Positions 36,301-49,002 of a stretch of DNA of 64,000 nucleotides are shown one piece after another. The translations under genes were made by a program, and so were the position numbers. The stretch comes from Theodoxus fluviatilis (taxonomy: Eukaryota > Mollusca > Gastropoda > Cycloneritida > Neritidae): assembly GCA_034096865.1 (NCBI GenBank), contig JAWQFJ010002853.1, forward strand, positions 62,501 to 126,500. Direction: 5' to 3'. Positions within the stretch are counted from its first letter, which is position 1. The number at the start of each line of letters is the position of its first letter. Below the pieces are notes generated by a model. It worked only from the letters and a program-made list of their open reading frames with translations, made no database searches and was not told the DNA's origin.

Positions 36301-37914
36301 CTTTCCTAACCAGTGAGCACCCCTCATTTCCCATAGACAATCTCTTGTTACTGGAGCATCAGCAACCGCCCGTGTCCCATCCAGGAGGCACTCCATGTCC
36401 CATAACAGGAATACCACATTTTCTTGGCCATAACAATGGCAACCTATGTCCCATAGACAGGCACCCAATGTCCCCATAACATGAGCCTCCATTTGCCATA
36501 ACCGGAGGCACGCGCACCCATGCCCATAACAGGAGCACACCACCATTAACACCAAAAGGAGTCAAGCAGAACCCACCCCCCCCCATGTCCCATAAATGAT
36601 TGGCAAACCCACCCTGTCCCTATAAACAGGAGCAACACTGAGGTCACATAACAGAGGTTAAAGAGCGAACCCATGTCCCATAACAGGCATGGGCACCCAT
36701 GTTCCCATAACCGTGATTCACCCGATGTGCATACATTAGGTTCACCCATTAGCCCTATAACAATGAAGCACCCCTGTTCCATAACAGGAGGCACCATGTC
36801 CATACGAGGAGCAACCCTGTGCGCACATAACAGGGGGAGCAAACACCCATGTGCCATGAACAGATCCCACACACCCATGGTGTGTCGCCAATAAGGTGCG
36901 GACACACCCATGTCCCGATTAACCCAGGATCACACCCATGTGGCATAACATAAAGGCACGCCCCATGGGCCATAACTAGTAGCACCCATGTCCCATAACA
37001 GTAGCCCCCTTGTCATATCATGATCACCATGTGCCATAACATGAGTCACCCATGGGTGTCCCATACGATGAGCACCCCAAATGTGCCATAACAGAGGTCA
37101 ACACCCCATGTCCGCATAAAGAGGAGTAACCCATCGTGCCATAACAAACCGAGCACCCCTGTCCCCAATACAGGAGCACACCCATTCCCATAACAGGAGC
37201 ACCGCCATGGTCCCCCATAACATGAGCACAACACATTAAACATTCCATAACAAGGAGCACCTATGTCCCCTACAGGAGCACCCCATGTGCCTAGAACAGG
37301 AGAGCCCCCATGTCCCTCAAAAACAAAAAAAAAACCCCCAGGTGCAAACACCAATGTTGCCATAACAGTATCACCCATAGGGGGTCCCATAACGGAGCAC
37401 CCACCCATGTCCCATAACAATAGTTCCGAGTCCACACCCATGGTCCGCGATATTCAAACATGAAAGCAACCGCATTTTGCCATAACATAGCACCTATGTC
37501 CCATAACAGGATCACAACAACCATTTCCCATAACAAGGATGCACCCCATGGTCCCTATACCAGGAGCAACCCATTTCCCCTAAAGATCAAACTCATTTGA
37601 CCCATAAACATGTACACCTTTGTCCCATAACATAGCACGCCATTCCCATGAACAGATAGGACACCCATGTCCCCTAACAAGGATGGCACCCGATTTTCCA
37701 TAGCAGAGTCAAGCCCTTGTGACCATAACAGGAGCAACCCAGATGTCCCGATAACAGAGCATGTCACCACCCTGCCATTTCCCATGACATGAAGCACCCA
37801 GTTCCATAACATGAGTCAACACCCATGTGCATAGCATGATGGCACCCATTTCATAACAGTGCAGCAACCTTTCCAATAACACCATCTCACCCATTTTGCC
37901 ATAACAGGAGCATT
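33391..37914 (+). repeat. 22 bp satellite array, highly degenerate part
   Basis: The unit is still visible through anchors such as CATAACAGGAG and CCCATGT, but nearly every copy has several indels. Spurious homopolymers occur, such as 13 A near 34778 and A-runs near 37320. The error style is indel-dominated, unlike the substitution-dominated decay of the other arrays. Confidence 0.9.
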
Positions 37915-37983
37915 CTCGTCTTGCTCCTATTCCTCCTCCTCTTGTTGTTCCTCGTCCTTCTCCTCTTGTTGTTCCTCCTCCTC

Positions 37984-38016
<33 letters not shown>

Positions 38017-38530
38017 TCATCCTTCTCCCTCCTTCCTCCCTCCTCCCTCCTTTCTTCCTGCTTCCTCCTTCCTTCCTCCTTCCTTCTCGCATCCTTCCTC
38101 CTCCTCCTCCCTCCTCCTCTTGGTCCTCCTCCTCTTGGTCCTCCTCCTCCTCCTTCTCTTCCTCCTCCTCCTCCTCCTCCTCCTCCTCCTCCTCCTCCTC
38201 CTCCTCCTCCTCCTCCTCCTCCTTCTCCTCCTTCTCCTTCTCCTCCTCTTGTTCCTTCTCTTCCTCTTGTTACTTTTGCTTTTACATCTCCTCCTCTTGT
38301 TTCTGCATCTTCTCCTCTTGTTTCTGCATCTCCTCCGTTTCTTGTTCATCCATCTCCCCCTCCTTTTGTTCCTCCTGATCCTCCTCCTCCTCCCTCTCCC
38401 TCTCTCTCTCTCTCTTCCTCCTCCTGATCCTCTTTCTGTTTTTCCTTTTCCTTTTCCTCCTTCTGCTCCTGCTTCTCCTACTCCTCCCGCTCCTGCTTCT
38501 CCTCCTCCTCCTCCTGCTGCTCCCTCTCGT
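37915..38530 (+). repeat. polypyrimidine (TCC)n tract
   Basis: About 615 bp of TCC, CTT and CTC units, the opposite strand composition to the tract at 22.4-23.8 kb. It directly abuts the end of the 22 bp array. The following stretch 38531-39049 has no recognisable gene. Confidence 0.95.
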
Positions 38531-39049
38531 CCTTCCGAGGTTTGGTGTCGTTTTGGAAACAGTTACAAGGTGTCAAACTGCGGAGTTGTGTGAAGTGCGT
38601 TCTCAATGTATCAGTGTGGAAATGGAGTTGATAAGAGCTCACTAGTATAGTGCATAAGTTTGTATTTGTAGGGAGCGTTGACTTTTGCCTGAGCGAAAAC
38701 AGAAACATTCGTCTCGAAAAAGAATCACTTGAATATAATCTTCTTTGTTTTTATTATCTAGCATTATCGTTCTCATTTACAGTAGGGATACCGATGTGGG
38801 AATTATAATTTCTGACACGAGCACATTTTTGGCATAATCAGATTATTTGCGCCCGAAAGACCCTAGATCGCAACTTCATATCTATTGACGTCAAAGTCAG
38901 CGGGCCATATTTCAGATCATCAGTCTTCCTTTGTCTCTGAAAATGTTGACATGGACTCAGCACAGGGCATGTTACCAATATATACGAAATTTGCAGATCT
39001 GTGTACGTGAAATACAACTTCGGACTTCCCCTGAGTGACTTATGGGTCT

Positions 39050-39357
39050 TTAATACTTGGCTTGACGCGTCCCGGAAGGCGGGTCATCCTCCTCAACCTG
39101 GTCGTCCTCGGCATCCTTGTCTTCCTGCGGACGACTCTCACTGTCCAATTGTCCTTGCACGCGCTTGTGCTCACTCTTGGCGTGCTGGTGGTGCTGGTGG
39201 TGGTGGTGGTGGTGGTGGTGGTGGTGGTGGTGGCGGAGTAGGGGACATTGCTGGGTGGAGACGACGGGTTGAAAATACGCTTGGCTGTGTATGTGGGCAT
39301 GGTGGTGATGGAACACCGGCCACGTGGAATCCTCGTGGGAATGGCAGCGACAGCCTC
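39050..39357 (-). CDS. candidate terminal exon of a His-rich, acidic-tailed protein
   Basis: On the minus strand an acceptor (CCGGTGGTTACAG) opens a frame of about 102 codons to a stop at 39050-39052. The order is: a Cys/His start (GCRCHSHED), a histidine patch (VFHHHHAHIHS), a linker, a run of 12 His with Gln interruptions, then an acidic tail (QEDKDAEDDQVEEDD) ending TRQAKY. Codon third positions favour G/C in this frame. All three frames are open through the repeat, so a Thr-rich alternative exists, but the acidic tail argues for this one. Multi-His stretches often bind zinc or copper, as in transporter loops. No family is assigned and upstream exons are not visible. Confidence 0.45.
39182..39236 (+). 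repeat. (GGT)n, encodes the His run on the minus strand
   Basis: Trinucleotide run inside the candidate exon. On the minus strand it reads as CAC (His) codons. Confidence 0.9.
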
Positions 39358-39903
39358 CTGTAACCACCGGATAGGAAGCAAAACAATACAAGCACATACG
39401 ACCCATCGTTCCGTACTTTTATCACGTTCTGACATGTTTTTAACGACGGTAATGCAGTGTGCTTGTATTTAGCAATAAAACTAGTTGTATGGGACTGCAC
39501 ATTTGCGCAGGATGGATAACAATTAATTGTCGTTGTCTGTAAAAACACACAAAGACTTGTTATAAGAGTTTTGTGTTCAACCGCAGGGATGAGCTTTTAG
39601 TACTTTAACGCAGTTTGGAGAAAAGTGGAGTTTGCATTAAACTGTATTCAAAACTACAATACACCAAGTGCATTTGTTTCATGTTATGACGACTGATAAC
39701 GTGACCCGACGTTTTACATTTTGTAGATTTTTGCCTCTCGTTCAGGAACTGTAGTTTGAACCAATTTCCATGACAGTATTGAATGGTTGATCTTCACGTA
39801 TCACTGAAAGCTTCTTCTACAAGCAATAACACGATTTAGAGAGCCTGCACAGCTGCACAGTGGCTTTTTGCATTGAAAAGCTGTATACAAAGTTTCTCGA
39901 TGC
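39358..39903. other. unassigned AT-rich sequence
   Basis: No gene or repeat recognised between the candidate exon and the 28 bp array. Confidence 0.4.
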
Positions 39904-42900
39904 CTCTCCATTACTTTGCATACATCCTGCACTCTCCAATACTTTGCATACATCCTGCACTCTCCATTACTTTGCATACATCCTACACTCTCCATTACTT
40001 TGCATACATCCTGCACGCTCCATTACTTTGCATACATCCTTCGCTCTCCATTACTTTGCATACATCCTGCACTCTTCATTACTTTGCATACATCCTGCAC
40101 TCTCCATTACTTTGCATACATCCTGCACTCTCCATTACTTTGCATACATCCTGCACTCTCCATTACTTTGCATACATCCTGCACTCTCCAATACTTTGCA
40201 TACATCCTGCGCTCTCCATTACTTTGCATACATCCTTCGCTCTCCATTACTTTGCATACATCCTTCGCTCTCCATTACTTTGCATACATCCTGCACTCTC
40301 CATTACTTTGCATACATCCTGCACGCCCCATTACTTTGCATACATCCTCCACTCTCCATTACTTTGCATACATCCTTCGCTCTCCATTACTTTGCATAAA
40401 TCCTGCGCTCTCCATTACTTTGCATACATCCTGCGCTCTCCAATACTTTGCATACATCCTGCACTCTCCATTACTTTGCATATATCCTACGCTCTCCATT
40501 ACTTTGCATACATTCTGCACGCTCCATTACTTTGCATACATCCTGCGCTCTCCATTACTTTGGATACATTCTGCACGCTCCATTACTTTGCATACATCCT
40601 GCACTCTTCATTACTTTGCATACATCCTGCACGCTCCATTACTTTGCATACATCCTGCACTCTCCATTACTTTGCATACATCCTGCACTCTCCATTACTT
40701 TGCATATATCCTGCACTCTCCATTACTTTGCATACATCCTGCACTATTCATTACTTTGCATACATTCTGCACGCTCCATTACTTTGCATACATCCTGCGC
40801 TCTCCATTACTTTGCATACATCCTACACTCTCCATTACTTTGCATACATCCTGCACGCTCCATTACTTTGCATACATCCTTCGCTCTCCATTACTTTGCA
40901 TACATCCTGCACTCTTCATTACTTTGCATACATCCTGCACTCTCCATTACTTTGCATACATCCTGCACTCTCCATTACTTTGCATACATCCTGCACTCTC
41001 CATTACTTTGCATACATCCTGCACTCTCCAATACTTTGCATACATCCTGCGCTCTCCATTACTTTGCATACATCCTTCGCTCTCCATTACTTTGCATACA
41101 TCCTTCGCTCTCCATTACTTTGCATACATCCTGCACTCTCCATTACTTTGCATACATCCTGCACGCCCCATTACTTTGCATACATCCTCCACTCTCCATT
41201 ACTTTGCATACATCCTTCGCTCTCCATTACTTTGCATAAATCCTGCGCTCTCCATTACTTTGCATACATCCTGCGCTCTCCAATACTTTGCATACATCCT
41301 GCACTCTCCATTACTTTGCATATATCCTACGCTCTCCATTACTTTGCATACATTCTGCACGCTCCATTACTTTGCATACATCCTGCGCTCTCCATTACTT
41401 TGGATACATTCTGCACGCTCCATTACTTTGCATACATCCTGCACTCTTCATTACTTTGCATACATCCTGCACGCTCCATTACTTTGCATACATCCTGCAC
41501 TCTCCATTACTTTGCATACATCCTGCACTCTCCATTACTTTGCATATATCCTGCACTCTCCATTACTTTGCATACATCCTGCACTCTCCATTACTTTGCA
41601 TACATCCTGCACGCTCCATTACTTTGCATACATCCTGCGCTCTCCATTACTTTGCATACATCCTGCACTCTCCATTACTTTGCATACATCCTGCACTCTC
41701 CATTACTTTGCATACATCCTGCACTCTCCATTACTTTGCATACATCCTGCACTCTCCATTACTTTGCATACATCCTGCACTCTCCATTACTTTGCATACA
41801 TCCTGCGCTCTCCATTACTTTGCATACATCCTGCACGCTCCATTACTTTGCATACATCCTGCGCTCTCCATTACTTTGGATACATCCTGCACGCTCCATT
41901 ACTTTGCATACATCCTTCGCTCTCCATTACTTTGGATACATCCTGCGCTCTCCATTACTTTGCATTCATCCTGCACTCTCCATTACTTTGCATAAATCAT
42001 GCACGCTCCATTATTTTGCATACATCCTGCGCTCTCCATTACTTTGCATACATTCTGCACGCTCCATTACTTTGCATACATCCTGCACTCTCCATTACTT
42101 TGCATACATCCTGCACGCTCCATTACTTTGCATACATCCTGCACTCTCCATTACTTTGCATACATCCTGCACTCTCCATTACTTTGCATACATCCTGCAC
42201 GCTCCGTTACTTTGCATACATCCTGCACGCTCCATTACTTTGCATACATCCTGCACGCTAAAATACTTTGCATACATCCTGCACTCTCCATTACTTTGCA
42301 GACATCCTGCACTCTCCATTACTTGCATACATCCTGCACGCTCCATTACTTTGCATACATCCTGCACTCTCCATTACTTTGCATACATCCTGCACTCTCC
42401 ATTACTTGCATACATCCTGCACGCTCCATTACTTTGCATACATTCTGCACGCTCCATTACTTTGCATATATCCTGCACTCTCCATTACTTTGCATACATC
42501 CTGCACGCTCCATTACTTTGCATATATTCTGCACTATTCATTACTTTGCATACATCCTGCACGCTCCATTACTTTGCATACATCCTGCACGCTAAAATAC
42601 TTTGCATATATCCTGCACTCTCCATTACTTTGCATTCATCCTGCACGCTCCATTACTTTGCATACATCCTGCACGCTCCATTACTTTGCATATATCCTGC
42701 ACGCTCCATTACTTTGCATTCATCCTGCACGCTCCATTACTTTGCATTCATCCTGCACGCTCCATTACTTTGCATACATCCTGCACTCTCCATTACTTTG
42801 CATACATCCTGCACGCTTCATTACTTTGCATTCATCCTGCACGCTCCATTACTTTGCATACATCCTGCACTCTCCATTACTTTGCATTCATCCTGCACGC

Positions 42901-45900
42901 TCCATTACTTTGCATACATCCTGCACTCTCCATTACTTTGCATACATCCTGCACGCTCCATTACTTTGCATACATCCTGCACGCTAAAATACTTTGCATA
43001 TATCCTGCACTCTCCATTACTTTGCATTCATCCTGCACGCTCCATTACTTTGCATTCATTCTGCACGCTCCATTACTTTGCATACATCCTGCACGCTCCA
43101 TTAGGGCCTACTATGCATACATCCTGCACTCTCCATTACTTTGCATACATCCTGCACTCTTCATTACTTTGCATACATCCTGCACTCTTCATTACTTTGC
43201 ATATATCCTGCACTCTCCATTACTTTGCATATATCCTGCACTCTTCATTACTTTGCATATATCCTGCACTCTTCATTACTTTGCATACATCCTGCACGCT
43301 TCATTACTTTGCATTCATCCTGCACTCTCCATTACTTTGCATACATCCTGCACTCTCCATTACTTTGCATACATCCTGCACTCTCCATTACTTTGCATAC
43401 ATCCTGCACTCTCCATTACTTTGCATACATCCTGCACTCTTCATTACTTTGCATACATCCTGCACTCTCCATTACTTTGCATACATCCTGCACTCTCCAT
43501 TACTTTGCATACATCCTGCACTCTTCATTACTTTGCATATATCCTGCACTCTCCATTACTTTGCATACATCCTGCACTCTCCATTACTTTGCATATATCC
43601 TGCACTCTCCATTACTTTGCATACATCCTGCACGCTCCATTACTTTGCATATATCCTGCACGCTCCATTAATTTGCATACATCCTACACTCTCCATTACT
43701 TTGCATTCATCCTGCACGCTCCATTACTTTGCATACATCCTGCACGCTCCATTAGGGCCTACTATGCATACATCCTGCACTCTCCATTACTTTGCATACA
43801 TCCTGCACTCTTCATTACTTTGCATACATACTGCACTCTTCATTACTTTGCATATATCCTGCACTCTCCATTACTTTGCATATATCCTGCACTCTTTATT
43901 TATTTTGCATATATCCTGCACTCTCCATTACTTTGCATACATCCTGCACGCTTCATTACTTTGCATTCATCCTGCACTCTCCATTACTTTGCATACATCC
44001 TGCACTCTCCATTACTTTGCATACATCCTGCACTCTCCATTACTTTGCATACATCCTGCACTATCCATTACTTTGCATACATCCTGCACTCTTCATTACT
44101 TTGCATACATCCTGCACTCTCCATTACTTTGCATACATCCTGCACTCTCCATTACTTTGCATACATCCTGCACTCTCCATTACTTTGCATACATCCTGCA
44201 CTCTTCATTACTTTGCATACATCCTTCGCTCTCCATTACTTTGCATAAATCCTGCGCTCTCCATTACTTTGCATACATCCTGCGCTCTCCAATACTTTGC
44301 ATACATCCTGCACTCTCCATTACTTTGCATATATCCTACGCTCTCCATTACTTTGCATACATTCTGCACGCTCCATTACTTTGCATACATCCTGCGCTCT
44401 CCATTACTTTGGATACATTCTGCACGCTCCATTACTTTGCATACATCCTGCACTCTTCATTACTTTGCATACATCCTGCACGCTCCATTACTTTGCATAC
44501 ATCCTGCACTCTCCATTACTTTGCATACATCCTGCACTCTCCATTACTTTGCATATATCCTGCACTCTCCATTACTTTGCATACATCCTGCACTATTCAT
44601 TACTTTGCATACATTCTGCACGCTCCATTACTTTGCATACATCCTGCGCTCTCCATTACTTTGCATTCATCCTGCACGCTCCATTACTTTGCATACATCC
44701 TGCACTCTCCATTACTTTGCATACATCCTGCACTCTTCATTACTTTGCATACATCTTGCACTCTCCATTACTTTGCATACATCCTGCGCTCTCCATTACT
44801 TTGCATACATTCTGCACGCTCCATTACTTTGCATACATCCTGCGCTCTCCATTACTTTGGATACATCCTGCACGCTCCATTACTTTGCATACATCCTTCG
44901 CTCTCCATTACTTTGGATACATCCTGCGCTCTCCATTACTTTGCATTTATCCTGCACGCTCCATTACTTTGCATAAATCATGCACGCTCCATTATTTTGC
45001 ATACATCCTGCGCTCTCCATTACTTTGCATACATTCTGCACGCTCCATTACTTTGCATACATCCTGCACTCTCCATTACTTTGCATACATCCTGCACGCT
45101 CCATTACTTTGCATACATCCTGCACTCTTCATTACTTTGCATACATCCTGCACTCTCCATTACTTTGCATACATCCTGCACGCTCCGTTACTTTGCATAC
45201 ATCCTGCACGCTCCATTACTTTGCATACATCCTGCACGCTAAAATACTTTGCATACATCCTGCACTCTCCATTACTTTGCAGACATCCTGCACTCTCCAT
45301 TACTTGCATACATCCTGCACGCTCCATTACTTTGCATACATCCTGCACTCTCCATTACTTTGCATACATCCTGCACTCTCCATTACTTGCATACATCCTG
45401 CACGCTCCATTACTTTGCATACATTCTGCACGCTCCATTACTTTCCATATATCCTGCACTCTCCATTACTTTGCATACATCCTGCACGCTCCATTACTTT
45501 GCATATATTCTGCACTATTCATTACTTTGCATACATCCTGCACGCTCCATTACTTTGCATACATCCTGCACGCTAAAATACTTTGCATATATCCTGCACT
45601 CTCCATTACTTTGCATTCATCCTGCACGCTCCATTACTTTGCATACATCCTGCTCGCTCCATTACTTTGCATATATCCTGCACGCTCCATTACTTTGCAT
45701 TCATCCTGCACGCTCCATTACTTTGCATTCATCCTGCACGCTCCATTACTTTGCATACATCCTGCACTCTCCATTACTTTGCATACATCCTGCACGCTCC
45801 ATTACTTTGCATACATCCTCCACTCTCCATTACTTTGCATACATCCTGCACGCTTCATTACTTTGCATTCATCCTGCACGCTCCATTACTTTGCATACAT

Positions 45901-47352
45901 CCTGCACTCTCCATTACTTTGCATTCATCCTGCACGCTCCATTACTTTGCATACATCCTGCACTCTCCATTACTTTGCATACATCCTGCACGCTCCATTA
46001 CTTTGCATACATCCTGCACGCTAAAATACTTTGCATATATCCTGCACTCTCCATTACTTTGCATACATCCTGCACGCTAAAATACTTTGCATATATCCTG
46101 CACTCTCCATTACTTTGCATTCATCCTGCACGCTCCATTACTTTGCATTCATTCTGCACGCTCCATTACTTTGCATACATCCTGCACGCTCCATTAGGGC
46201 CTACTATGCATACATCCTGCACTCTCCATTACTTTGCATACATCCTGCACTCTTCATTACTTTGCATACATCCTGCACTCTTCATTACTTTGCATATATC
46301 CTGCACTCTCCATTACTTTGCATATATCCTGCACTCTTCATTACTTTGCATATATCCTGCACTCTTCATTACTTTGCATACATCCTGCACGCTTCATTAC
46401 TTTGCATTCATCCTGCACTCTCCATTACTTTGCATACATCCTGCACTCTCCATTACTTTGCATACATCCTGCACTCTCCATTACTTTGCATACATCCTGC
46501 ACTCTCCATTACTTTGCATACATCCTGCACTCTTTATTACTTTGCATACATCCTGCACTCTCCATTACTTTGCATACATCCTGCACTCTCCATTACTTTG
46601 CATACATCCTGCACTCTTCATTACTTTGCATATATCCTGCACTCTCCATTACTTTGCATACATCCTGCACTCTCCATTACTTTGCATATATCCTGCACTC
46701 TTCATTACTTTGCATACATCCTGCACGCTCCATTACTTTGCATATATCCTGCACGCTCCATTAATTTGCATACATCCTACACTCTCCATTACTTTGCATT
46801 CATCCTGCACGCTCCATTACTTTGCATACATCCTGCACGCTCCATTAGGGCCTACTATGCATACATCCTGCACTCTCCATTACTTTGCATACATCCTGCA
46901 CTCTTCATTACTTTGCATACATACTGCACTCTTCATTACTTTGCATATATCCTGCACTCTCCATTACTTTGCATATATCCTGCACTCTTTATTTATTTTG
47001 CATATATCCTGCACTCTCCATTACTTTGCATACATCCTGCACGCTTCATTACTTTGCATTCATCCTGCACTCTCCATTACTTTGCATACATCCTGCACGC
47101 TCCATTACTTTGCATACATCCTGCACTCTCCATTACTTTGCATACATCCTGCACTCTCCATTACTTTGCATACATCCTGCACTCTCCATTACTTTGCATA
47201 CATCCTGCACTCTCCATTACTTTGCATACATCCTGCACTCTCCATTACTTTGCATACATCCTGCACTCTTCATTACTTTGCATACATCCTGCACGCTCCA
47301 TTACTTTGCATACATCCTGCACGCTCCATTACTTTGCATACATCCTGCATGG
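39904..47352 (+). repeat. 28 bp satellite array with higher-order duplications
   Basis: About 265 direct copies of a 28 bp unit containing TACTTTGCATACATCCTGCA followed by CTCTCCAT. Common variants are CACTC/CACGC/CGCTC, CATACATCC/CATATATCC/CATTCATCC and CTCCATT/CTTCATT. An 840 bp block repeats (for example 40186 and 41026), and a block of about 3.0-3.1 kb repeats (42260/45241, 43101/46194, 43752/46845). All three plus frames are open because 28 is not a multiple of 3, giving very long periodic frames that are not supported as genes. Confidence 0.97.
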
Positions 47353-47371
47353 GATAGATACATTTTTGCAC

Positions 47372-47460
47372 CTCAAACGAAGACCGGACCCGCGATAGAC
47401 ATTCGAGTGCTCTGGCCACTGAGGTCTGGGACTCCAGTACTCGGCACTGAATACTGAAGA
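47372..47460 (-). mobile_element. tRNA-derived SINE head (relic)
   Basis: On the minus strand the segment reads GTGGCCAGAGCACTCGA, then TATCGCGGGTCCGGTC. This is the layout of a tRNA-like SINE head, with an A-box region followed by a decayed B box. It lies immediately beyond the 28 bp array. No body or tail is resolved. Confidence 0.45.
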
Positions 47461-47609
47461 TACGCCAGAACTCGATGCAGTTACAAAATCTTGCAGTGAA
47501 CGCTTTGTAAAAACGATTCGTAACATAACCCTTGATTATGTGCATCCAAAGGAGTGAAGAGATGCGTTCAAGACAGTTGATGTTGGAAGACCATGAATCA
47601 GACTGCTGG

Positions 47610-47809
47610 CCGTGGGCCACAGGGTCATGACCTACCGGGTGCGGACGCAGAGCTGCTCCGTACTTTTTTTGCACCAGCGCCGTCATCCTTGGCGTCCTGC
47701 TGGCCTTGCTGTTTTGAGGGAGTCTGAAAGGTAGACATTCCCACACAACAGTTAAGAAACTAGGTGTCACCATGTTCTTCATGTCAAGGTTGTTTGACAG
47801 ATGCATGAT

Positions 47810-47810
<1 letters not shown>
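47610..47810. repeat. dispersed repeat, copy 1
   Basis: Shares with 58775-58945 the block AGGGTCATGACCTACCGGGT, then a GCACCAGCGCCGTC block, and then a diverged CATTCCCACACAACA / CATCCCACGCAACAC block, in the same order and orientation. Probably a mobile family; class unknown. Confidence 0.6.
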
Positions 47811-47890
<80 letters not shown>

Positions 47891-47962
47891 CCTCTCTCTC
47901 TCTCTCGCACACACACACACACACACACACACATGCACACACACACACACATGCACATACAC
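47811..47962 (+). repeat. (CT)n(CA)n compound microsatellite
   Basis: About 95 bp of CT, then about 55 bp of CA. The following stretch to 49002 holds only short unassigned frames. Confidence 0.95.
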
Positions 47963-49002
47963 ATGTGCACGCGATGCGCCCAGGAATATCACATAAATCA
48001 CAATAGCTAAATATGCATACAAACCACTCAGTCTTTTTCGTGTGCTCTCCTCAGAGCACCAGCCTGAAGCATGCACCTTTGGTCTGAATTTGTGTTTTCG
48101 TGAGACCCTGGCGGCCCTAACGCCGACACACGTTTCATCGCTCACATACATACAGCAATTTCATCTGAACAGCGCTTTCATCACAAAAATGAAATTTAAA
48201 TGTGTCGTTATCATGACTTAAGACAAATCTAGCCTTGTACACAATGTCAACAGATACTCCCGCGTTTAGGTGCGTCGACCCGCATTTCCATTTTATAAAT
48301 GTAGTGTAAGAGGGTGAGAGTAGGATGTAGAGACCTGTCCAAATATCTGTAGTTCAACGCACTCTCTCTTATCTGTTCCTCCTTGTGTGAATAGATTGTA
48401 ACTGCAGAGAAACGTGAAAGGCGTGTTTCTCTCACACTCTGCTGCTACCTTAGAGATATATGTTGTTCATGCAGACTCACTCTCTGATCTGGCAGTATCC
48501 TTGTCTTTGACTTCCACTGCGGTGCTTGAGAGCACATCGACTTTTACAGTTTATTCATCTAATGTACCATGTACTGTATGTAATATTCAATATAGCCCTA
48601 GTGTTTATTCTTATCAATCATCTCATATATGGCAACCTGCACTCCATGAGTTGTAACCGGTGATATTCAAAGAAAACGACGAATAAGTACCTGCTTTAAT
48701 TGGCACCGTAAATATATCACTGGTCATTTATTTATACACGAATCACTTTTGGAATTCATTCATTGCGCAGAATGTACTTTGACTAACGCACATTCCAACG
48801 GAGTGAAGTTTGTTATATGGGGCTGTTAATTTAAGACTCAAACAGTTGTTAGAAGCTGTGTATCAGCACAAATGTGCCTTCACTGGGAACCACAGGTCCC
48901 AGCTTTTAGTTAGAAATTCCGTCTGCTCTCGCAGAAGTCCGCGCAGAGGCTATTTATAGCCAGAGCAGGACAGAGACCACCAGAGGCCAGGGAGAGGTCA
49001 TC

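Noticed and set aside
25068..37914. CRISPR-like array
   Set aside because: Units are head to tail with no unique spacers, and the context is eukaryotic.
39873..45242. Open frame of 1,789 codons on the plus strand across the 28 bp array
   Set aside because: Same reason: the unit lacks stops in every phase and the periodic peptide has no domain.
47372..47460. Functional tRNA gene
   Set aside because: The A- and B-box-like blocks are decayed and no cloverleaf or acceptor stem can be drawn, so it is treated as a SINE relic.
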